Origin: an uncultured Eubacteriales bacterium
GTDB taxonomy: Bacteria; Bacillota; Clostridia; Christensenellales; Borkfalkiaceae
Assembly: GCA_902797515.1 (NCBI GenBank)
Contig: CADBSX010000085.1
Span: 1-13,404 of the forward strand
Direction: 5' to 3'
DNA length: 13,404 bases
The position numbers and the translations under genes are program-made. The stretch's first letter is position 1. Each line of letters opens with the position of its first letter. Shown here piece after piece: positions 1 to 4,279 of this stretch. A model generated the notes under the pieces. That model saw only the letters and a program-made list of their open reading frames with translations, did no database searches and was not told where the DNA came from.

Positions 1-694
1 AATCCTGCGGAACGGACGACGAACCGTGAAGTACTATCGGGAAAACGGGGAGGCGTTTGGATACCTCTTTTAAAATATCGAAACGGAGCGCGGGGGGAAC
101 GAGAATACCTTTTTCGTTCCTCGTGCATTGTTCAGGTTTGAATTTATACGCGCCGTGTGAAGTTCCGATCGCGATCGCGAGAGAATCTACGCCGGTTTTG
201 GAAACGAATTCCTCTACTTCCTCGGGGCGAGTGTAAGAGCCTTCGCCTTCGACTGCTACTTCGTCCTCGATTCCCGAAAGAGTTCCGAGTTCGCCTTCGA
301 CCACTACGCCGTGATCGTGCGCGTATTCCACGACTTTTTTCGTAAGTTCTATATTGTCTTTAAACGATTTCGACGAACCGTCTATCATTACGGAAGTAAA
401 TCCGCCGTCGATGCACGATTTGCACGTCTCGAAATCGGGACCGTGGTCGAGGTGAAGCGCGACGGGGATATCGGGGCATTCGATAACCGCCGCTTCGACG
501 AGTTTGACGAGATAGGTATGATTCGCGTACGCTCTCGCGCCTTTTGAAACCTGAAGGATCACGGGCGCTTTTTCTTCTTTGCAAGCCTCGGTTATTCCCT
601 GTACGATCTCCATGTTGTTAACGTTAAAAGCGCCGACGGCAAATCCGCCGTTGTACGCCGCTTCGAACATTTTCTTTGTAGTAACTAATGGCAT
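1..694 (-). CDS. fba: Class II fructose-bisphosphate aldolase, 5' part (C terminus off the left edge)
   Basis: This cytoplasmic zinc aldolase reversibly cleaves fructose-1,6-bisphosphate into DHAP and glyceraldehyde-3-phosphate in glycolysis and gluconeogenesis. The frame stays open from the start at 694 to the window edge and gives 231 residues of an expected roughly 280-310. Seen in the translation: GAFNVNN near residues 21-27, the catalytic/metal motif HLDHG at 81-85 (D83 catalytic, H84 metal), a second metal-site region GELG at 134-137, GTSHGAYK at 177-184 (H180 metal) and LHGSSSVP at 222-229 (H223 metal). These match the known FbaA/Fba class II pattern. The start is an ATG read leftward from 694, preceded by GGAGGT a few bases upstream on the minus strand. 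It is transcribed away from the TM1266-ABC operon. No defect is visible. A tagatose-bisphosphate aldolase is a less likely alternative within the same superfamily. Confidence 0.95.
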   Translation of the reverse strand, partial: MPLVTTKKMFEAAYNGGFAVGAFNVNNMEIVQGITEACKEEKAPVILQVSKGARAYANHTYLVKLVEAAVIECPDIPVALHLDHGPDFETCKSCIDGGFTSVMIDGSSKSFKDNIELTKKVVEYAHDHGVVVEGELGTLSGIEDEVAVEGEGSYTRPEEVEEFVSKTGVDSLAIAIGTSHGAYKFKPEQCTRNEKGILVPPALRFDILKEVSKRLPVFPIVLHGSSSVPQD

Positions 695-723
695 AATGAC
701 CTCCGAAAGTTTTTATCGGATAT

Positions 724-752
724 ATTATACAACATTTTTCGATTTATCGCAA
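724..752 (-). promoter_or_regulatory. Sigma-A type promoter for fba
   Basis: Read on the minus strand, TTGCGA (plus 747-752) and a perfect TATAAT (plus 724-729) are separated by 17 bases. The predicted start of transcription lies about 23 bases before the aldolase ATG, leaving room for the GGAGGT ribosome binding site. The -35 box matches four of six consensus bases. Confidence 0.75.
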
Positions 753-760
753 TAAAAGAA

Positions 761-789
761 TTGACAATATTTATTATTTTTTATATAAT
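761..789 (+). promoter_or_regulatory. Consensus sigma-A promoter for the TM1266-ABC operon
   Basis: TTGACA at 761-766 and TATAAT at 784-789 are separated by exactly 17 bases, a perfect match to the vegetative consensus. Transcription should begin near A796. The -35 box lies only 8 bases from that of the divergent fba promoter, so the two promoters are back to back. Such a strong promoter followed by a terminator before the first gene suggests that control acts after initiation. Confidence 0.85.
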
Positions 790-795
790 TTAATC

Positions 796-890
796 ACTGA
801 ATCGATGATCCGTTCGGAGAGGAAGCGTTTGAATTGAAATTATCCCTGCGGGTTTTTTACCCCGTCGGCGTAATTGAAATAAAGTGATTT
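796..890 (+). promoter_or_regulatory. Structured 5' leader of unknown class, candidate riboswitch or attenuator
   Basis: This untranslated leader lies between the predicted transcription start and an intrinsic terminator. Visible pairing: ATTA at 839-842 with TAAT at 871-874 encloses an inner CGGG (849-852) / CCCG (861-864) stem around a U-rich loop. AATCACT at 792-798 is complementary to AGTGATT at 883-889, but most of its 5' arm lies upstream of the predicted start, so this outer stem is uncertain. AATTGAAAT occurs twice, at 832-840 and 872-880. I could not match it to the conserved cores of TPP, FMN, SAM, THF, preQ1, cobalamin, glycine, fluoride or purine riboswitches as I remember them. 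Its location before a transporter operon fits a metabolite-sensing leader, which is inference. Confidence 0.5.
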
Positions 891-921
891 AACGCATACT
901 CTTTTCGGGTATGCGTTTTTT
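891..921 (+). terminator. Intrinsic terminator inside the leader, just upstream of the TM1266 gene
   Basis: AACGCATACTC (891-901) pairs with GGGTATGCGTT (907-917), including one G-U pair, around a 5-base loop, and the T run 916-921 follows. The run abuts the GAGGTGA ribosome binding site at 922-928, so transcripts must read through this hairpin to express the operon. It could also mark the end of a short RNA, but with no gene between the promoter and the hairpin a conditional terminator is the simpler reading. Confidence 0.8.
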
Positions 922-932
922 GAGGTGATATT

Positions 933-1181
933 ATGAAAATAGCGGTGATAGGCATCGTGATCGAAAAAGACAGGGGCGCGGCGGGCGCGGTAAACGAGAT
1001 ACTGTCGGATTACGGGGATTATATCGTCGGAAGAATGGGCGTGCCCGATAAGTCGAGGGATATTTACGTGATAAGCGTAATAGTTAAAGCGACGAACGAA
1101 ATAATTTCGGCGATGACGGGAAAACTCGGCAGAATATCGACCGTAACGGTAAAATCGGCGGTCACGAGCGTTGAAGTATAA
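933..1181 (+). CDS. TM1266-family protein, putative iron-only hydrogenase system regulator
   Basis: This 82-residue protein matches the small TM1266 family named for its linkage with [FeFe]-hydrogenase maturation genes; members have an ACT/NikR-C-like ferredoxin-type fold and no separate DNA-binding domain. Seen here: MKIAVIGIVIE at the start, the central NEILSDYGDYIVGRMGVP (residues 21-38) and a V-rich C-terminal strand (STVTVKSAV). Length and layout fit the whole family. The ATG has GAGGTGA at 922-928, just after the leader terminator. It is the first gene of an operon with an ABC importer that starts 28 bases downstream. No hydE, hydF, hydG or hydrogenase gene lies in this window, so the hydrogenase link rests on family knowledge. 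A small-ligand sensor that controls the adjacent transporter is an equally reasonable idea. Confidence 0.8.
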   Translation: MKIAVIGIVIEKDRGAAGAVNEILSDYGDYIVGRMGVPDKSRDIYVISVIVKATNEIISAMTGKLGRISTVTVKSAVTSVEV

Positions 1182-1209
1182 AAAATTTTAAAAGGAGTTA
1201 TTATATATT

Positions 1210-2244
1210 ATGAAAAGAAAAATTCTGGCTTTGTTTTTGGCGATAGCGACCGCGTTCGCGGTTATTTCGTGCTCTTCGGGAAAAAAGACGGAAAACACGG
1301 TTTTTACCGATTATTCGGTCTTTAAAGGCAAAACCGTCGTAACCGTCGGAGCGGGCGGTACGCCCGACGTCGTTTTAAGACACGTTCTCGCCGCGAAAGG
1401 TATAGAGATAAACGGGGAGGACGAAACCTCTACGGAAAAAGTCACTATCGACTACGCAAACAACTCGTCCGAGGTTATTCAGAAAATTAAAAACGGCGAC
1501 GCCGATTACGCAGTCCTTGGCGAGCCCGCGGTGACGACCGTCTGCGGCAAAACGGGGAAGTCGGTAATTCTCGATTTACAGTCGGCGTTTAAATCCGTCC
1601 ATAGCGACGTCAATTTCGTTCAGGCGGGATTGTTTGCTACTAATTCGGTAACGGCGCACACTTCGTTTTTGAACGCGCTCGCAAATAAACTCGGCGAAAA
1701 CAAAAAATACGTGTACGATAATAAATCCACGCTTAAAGATCTGCTCGCAAAACACGACAGTTCGCTCAAAAACACCGATTTTACCGTCGAACTTCTCGAC
1801 AGGTGCAATATAGGTATGAAAAAGGCGGGCGAAGTGAAAGCCGACGTCACGGCGTTTTTAAATACGGTAAAGGAGTTCAACGCGCAGCAGATAGGCGGTA
1901 AACTTCCGGAAAACGATTTTTATTACGATTATTCCGCCGAAAATTCTTCCGTTTACGGTAAAACATCTTTTACGATAGGCGTTGTTGACGGCGCGCCGTC
2001 GCTTTCGGTCGCGAATATTCTCGACGGATTTTCTTTTAAAGACGGTGAAACCGACGTTTCCGTATCTGTCGAACTCGTCGGCGGAGCGGACGCGATAAGA
2101 GCGGGACTTACAAACGTAAGCGGCTCGTTCGATATGGCTATCGCGCCGTTGAACCTCGCGTCCGCGCTCTATAACGCGAAACCGGAAAAGGGGATCAGAC
2201 TTTTATCCGTAAATATTTTCGGCTGTCTGTATCTTTTAGGATAA
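1210..2244 (+). CDS. ABC transporter substrate-binding lipoprotein with apparently circularly permuted domain order
   Basis: The 344-residue protein has a lipoprotein signal (MKRKILALFL..., hydrophobic to residue 20, lipobox AVISC with C21), so it should be anchored outside the membrane. It resembles NMT1/SsuA-like (COG0715-type) binding proteins of Clostridia, but the parts are out of order. Residues 38-140 (FKGKTVVTVGAGGTPD, then GDADYAVLGEPAVTT, then ILDLQSAF) match what is normally the middle. Residues 196-239 (DRCNIGM to GGKLPENDFYY) match the usual C terminus. Residues 252-344 (TSFTIGVVDGAPS, then GSFDMAIAPLNLASALYN, then NIFGCLYLLG) match the usual N-terminal part. Nothing seems lost, and total length is normal. 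The stop is followed two bases later by the permease ATG. AAGGAG near 1191-1196 is the ribosome binding site, rather far from the ATG. Ligand unknown; an HMP/thiamine-like or other small aromatic or sulfonate-like ligand is only a guess. Confidence 0.85.
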   Translation: MKRKILALFLAIATAFAVISCSSGKKTENTVFTDYSVFKGKTVVTVGAGGTPDVVLRHVLAAKGIEINGEDETSTEKVTIDYANNSSEVIQKIKNGDADYAVLGEPAVTTVCGKTGKSVILDLQSAFKSVHSDVNFVQAGLFATNSVTAHTSFLNALANKLGENKKYVYDNKSTLKDLLAKHDSSLKNTDFTVELLDRCNIGMKKAGEVKADVTAFLNTVKEFNAQQIGGKLPENDFYYDYSAENSSVYGKTSFTIGVVDGAPSLSVANILDGFSFKDGETDVSVSVELVGGADAIRAGLTNVSGSFDMAIAPLNLASALYNAKPEKGIRLLSVNIFGCLYLLG

Positions 2245-2246
2245 AA

Positions 2247-3032
2247 ATGAAAAAAGCAGGGAAAATTCTGTTTCCGCTGATCTCGGTATCTGCGGTGATA
2301 GCGATATTTTATATAATTGCGGCAATAGTCGGCGACGATATGATAATACCGTCGCCTACCGCCGTTTTCGCCGAATTTTTCTCGCTTTTTACTAAAAAAG
2401 TGTTTTATTCGGAACTTCTCGCAAATCTTTTGAGAACTCTTTTGAGTTTTACGGCGGCGTTTATCCTCGCGTCGGTTACGGCGATTTCAGCCGCAAGGAG
2501 CGAGACGATAAAAAGGCTTTTTTATCCGCTCGTAACAGCGGTGAGGGCCGTTCCGACGATGGCTATATTTTTATGGTGTCTTATAATTTTCCGTTCGAGC
2601 GTCAGCCCTATGGCGGTAGCGTTTATAGTAATCTTCCCGATGCTGTATTCCGCGGTTTACGGAGCGGTTTCTTCGAGAGATAAAAAACTCGACGAAATGG
2701 CAAAACTTTTCGGCGTAGGAAGGGCAAAAATTATTTTTAAAATGATTATACCGGACGTATGGAACAGGCTTTTTCCTCAATTTACGTCCGTTTTGTCGTT
2801 TACGGTAAAACTTATAGTCGCAGGGGAAGTGCTCGCCTATACGAAAACAAGTCTCGGCAGAGAAATGCAGATCGCGAATATCAATCTCGAAACCGCGAGG
2901 CTTTTCGCTCTTACCGTTGCAGTAATACTTTTAAGCGTGACGCTCGAACTTGCCGTAAAACTTCTGAACTACGCATTGTTGAGGTTGTTATATGGACGTA
3001 ATCGTAGAAAAATTAACGAAAAAATACGGTGA
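2247..3032 (+). CDS. ABC transporter inner-membrane permease (BPD_transp_1 family)
   Basis: The 261-residue permease should form the channel of the importer fed by the upstream lipoprotein and driven by the downstream ATPase. Several hydrophobic segments are visible (about residues 8-28, 64-82, 93-115, 120-141, 180-200 and 218-240). The cytoplasmic EAA-type coupling motif lies near 149-171 (DEMAKLFGVG followed by IIPDVW), as in SsuC/TauC-like permeases. Residues 34-40 (IPSPTAV) fit the usual IPSP-type periplasmic start of this family. It starts two bases after the preceding stop, so it is probably translationally coupled. Its last 41 bases overlap the ATPase gene, whose start lies inside it. 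Permeases of this type usually act as homodimers when only one is encoded, as here. The substrate cannot be told from the permease. Confidence 0.92.
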   Translation: MKKAGKILFPLISVSAVIAIFYIIAAIVGDDMIIPSPTAVFAEFFSLFTKKVFYSELLANLLRTLLSFTAAFILASVTAISAARSETIKRLFYPLVTAVRAVPTMAIFLWCLIIFRSSVSPMAVAFIVIFPMLYSAVYGAVSSRDKKLDEMAKLFGVGRAKIIFKMIIPDVWNRLFPQFTSVLSFTVKLIVAGEVLAYTKTSLGREMQIANINLETARLFALTVAVILLSVTLELAVKLLNYALLRLLYGRNRRKINEKIR

Positions 3033-3687
3033 AACTACCGTTTTGAACGATTTTTCCTCGTCGTTTACAGGGGGAAAAGTTTCGGTTATAATGGGAAAGT
3101 CCGGAATAGGTAAAACTACGCTTTTGAATTGTATAGCAGGTCTTGCCGATTACGAAGGAAAAATTTACGGCGTACAAAAAACGTCGTACGTCTTTCAGGA
3201 AGATCGACTTATTCCGAATTTAAGCGTTTACGACAACCTTGATTTTATATTAGATAAAAATATAAAAAAAGAGGAAAAACCGAAAATTATAAAAGAAATT
3301 CTGTGTGACGTAGAACTTGTCGATAAGGCGGCCGAACTTCCGGAAACACTGTCCGGCGGGCAGAAAAAAAGAGTGTCGCTTGCGAGAGCGTATATAGCCG
3401 GGCGAAATGTTATTCTTCTCGACGAGCCATTAAATTCTCTCGATACGGGGCTGAAAGCGAAAATGTACGCTCTGTTTATCCGTTTGACGGAAAAATTCGG
3501 CTCTACCGCAATTTACTGCACACACGATATCGACGAGGCTTTATCCGTCGCTGACGAAATAAAGATAATGGACGGGAAGGGAATAATTTATTCTCACGCC
3601 TTTGAAACGGAAAAGTCGGGAAGAGACGTTACCGACGCCGAAAGCGTGGAAGTAAGGAAAAAAATAATCAATATTTTATCGGAATAG
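2992..3687 (+). CDS. ABC transporter ATP-binding protein (nitrate/sulfonate/HMP-type importer)
   Basis: The 231-residue ATPase powers the importer encoded just upstream. All motifs are intact: Walker A GKSGIGKT at 35-42, Q-loop glutamine Q69 in VFQEDRLIP, signature LSGGQKKR at 120-127, Walker B VILLDEP at 140-146 with catalytic E145, D-loop SLD at 149-151 and H-loop histidine H178 in CTHD. VFQEDRLIP resembles the VFQ-RLLPW motif of SsuB/TauB/ThiZ-like ATPases, which fits the binding-protein type. The ATG at 2992 lies inside the permease gene (41-base overlap, different frame), so coupled translation is likely. It ends the operon. No clear terminator follows before the mazF-type gene, so some read-through into it is possible. 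Confidence 0.95.
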   Translation: MDVIVEKLTKKYGETTVLNDFSSSFTGGKVSVIMGKSGIGKTTLLNCIAGLADYEGKIYGVQKTSYVFQEDRLIPNLSVYDNLDFILDKNIKKEEKPKIIKEILCDVELVDKAAELPETLSGGQKKRVSLARAYIAGRNVILLDEPLNSLDTGLKAKMYALFIRLTEKFGSTAIYCTHDIDEALSVADEIKIMDGKGIIYSHAFETEKSGRDVTDAESVEVRKKIINILSE

Positions 3688-3696
3688 TATAAATAT

Positions 3697-3702
3697 TATA
3701 AT
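3697..3702 (+). promoter_or_regulatory. Possible -10 box for the mazF-type gene
   Basis: TATAAT occurs here, just after the ABC operon. The best -35 position 17 bases upstream is only TTTTAT, so the promoter is weak or false. No other convincing promoter lies in 3688-3795, and read-through from the ABC operon is an alternative source of transcripts. Confidence 0.3.
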
Positions 3703-3795
3703 ACGGTCAAAAATTAAATATGCAATCACCTGAAAACTTCTTATTTACATAAAATAAAGCGTGGGGTGTTGCCAAAAAATTTACAGGACCTGATT

Positions 3796-4149
3796 ATGAT
3801 AAAAAGAGGAGAATTGTATTATGCGGATCTCAGTCCGGTCGTCGGAAGCGAACAGGGCGGAATCCGTCCCGTTTTAGTCGTCCAGAACGACGTCGGCAAT
3901 AAATACAGTCCCACGGTTATCGCAGCGGCGGTAACGAGTAAAATAAACAAGGCAAAATTGCCGACGCATATCGAACTAAACGCTTTGGAATACGGTTTGA
4001 ATAAGGATTCCGTCGTTCTTCTCGAACAGATACGGACTTTGGATAAGAGAAGATTAAAAGAAAGAATAGGCGAGTTACCTGTTTCGACTATGAAAAAGGT
4101 GAACGAAGCGCTGCTTATAAGTCTCGGTTTTTCCGTTAAGACTTATTAA
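3796..4149 (+). CDS. mazF: MazF/PemK-family endoribonuclease toxin (NdoA/EndoA-like), no adjacent antitoxin
   Basis: This 117-residue protein closely follows Bacillus NdoA/EndoA, an RNase that cleaves single-stranded mRNA at short sites and whose activity is blocked by a MazE-type antitoxin. Seen: [20 protein letters not shown] at the start, the RPVLVVQND strand (conserved Arg after the G-rich loop), the conserved S/T region [20 protein letters not shown], and [18 protein letters not shown] chose the ATG at 3796, with AGGA at 3785-3788 seven bases away. It gives the length and the MIKRG start usual for the family. A GTG at 3766 would add ten residues unlike the family. The gene before it is the ABC ATPase; no ribbon-helix-helix or AbrB-like antitoxin ORF fits in the 108-base gap or downstream. 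A strong terminator follows. Confidence 0.92.
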   Translation: MIKRGELYYADLSPVVGSEQGGIRPVLVVQNDVGNKYSPTVIAAAVTSKINKAKLPTHIELNALEYGLNKDSVVLLEQIRTLDKRRLKERIGELPVSTMKKVNEALLISLGFSVKTY

Positions 4150-4155
4150 TAGGCT

Positions 4156-4204
4156 AAAAATAAAGATTTTATCCCTGAAAAAAGGCTAAAATCTTTATTT
4201 TTTT
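4156..4204 (+). terminator. Terminator after the mazF-type gene
   Basis: AAATAAAGATTTTA (4158-4171) is perfectly complementary to TAAAATCTTTATTT (4187-4200) around a 15-base loop, followed by more T residues. The stem is A/T-rich but 14 base pairs long. Because of the flanking A and T runs it may work in both directions. AGGCTAAAA is repeated at 4151 and 4183. Confidence 0.75.
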
Positions 4205-4222
4205 GTATTTTATCAAAAATGA

Positions 4223-4251
4223 TTTACAAATTTAACCGAATATGGTAAAAT
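4223..4251 (+). promoter_or_regulatory. Promoter of the HTH-NAD+ synthetase gene
   Basis: TTTACA (4223-4228) and TAAAAT (4246-4251) are separated by 17 bases, with an extended TGG (4243-4245) directly before the -10 box. The predicted start near 4258 leaves a short leader of about 22 bases that carries the AGAGGTGA ribosome binding site before the ATG at 4280. Confidence 0.7.
4231..4250 (+). promoter_or_regulatory. Candidate operator dyad within the nadE promoter
   Basis: TTTAACC, six bases, then GGTAAAA form an inverted repeat with six of seven pairs matching. It fills the spacer and overlaps the extended -10 element, a position where a bound repressor would block RNA polymerase. The fused XRE domain of the gene product makes autoregulation an obvious hypothesis. 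Only one copy was noticed, so this is inference from position and symmetry. Confidence 0.35.
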
Positions 4252-4279
4252 ATAATCGGAAAACAAAAGAGGTGACATT

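Noticed and set aside
805-837. Ten-codon ORF (ATG to TGA) in the leader, possible attenuator peptide
   Set aside because: It starts within about ten bases of the predicted transcript 5' end with no SD, and it has no run of one amino acid's codons as in classical leader peptides.
1210-2244. Substrate-binding protein gene read as a truncated pseudogene because it ends in the usual mid-region strand
   Set aside because: The missing C-terminal half is present at the N terminus, the length is normal, the signal peptide is in frame and the permease follows at two bases. Permutation explains it better than truncation.
3766-3795. GTG start at 3766 for the MazF-type protein
   Set aside because: The extra ten residues do not look like the family, and ATG 3796 has an AGGA at good distance and the usual MIKRG start.
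4151-4191. AGGCTAAAA direct repeats as an attachment site or insertion-element target duplication
   Set aside because: They lie within one terminator hairpin, 32 bases apart, with no mobile gene between them.
4251-4256. TATAAT as the -10 box of the nadE promoter
   Set aside because: Paired with TTTACA at 4223 the spacing is 22 bases. TAAAAT at 4246 gives 17 bases and an extended TG.
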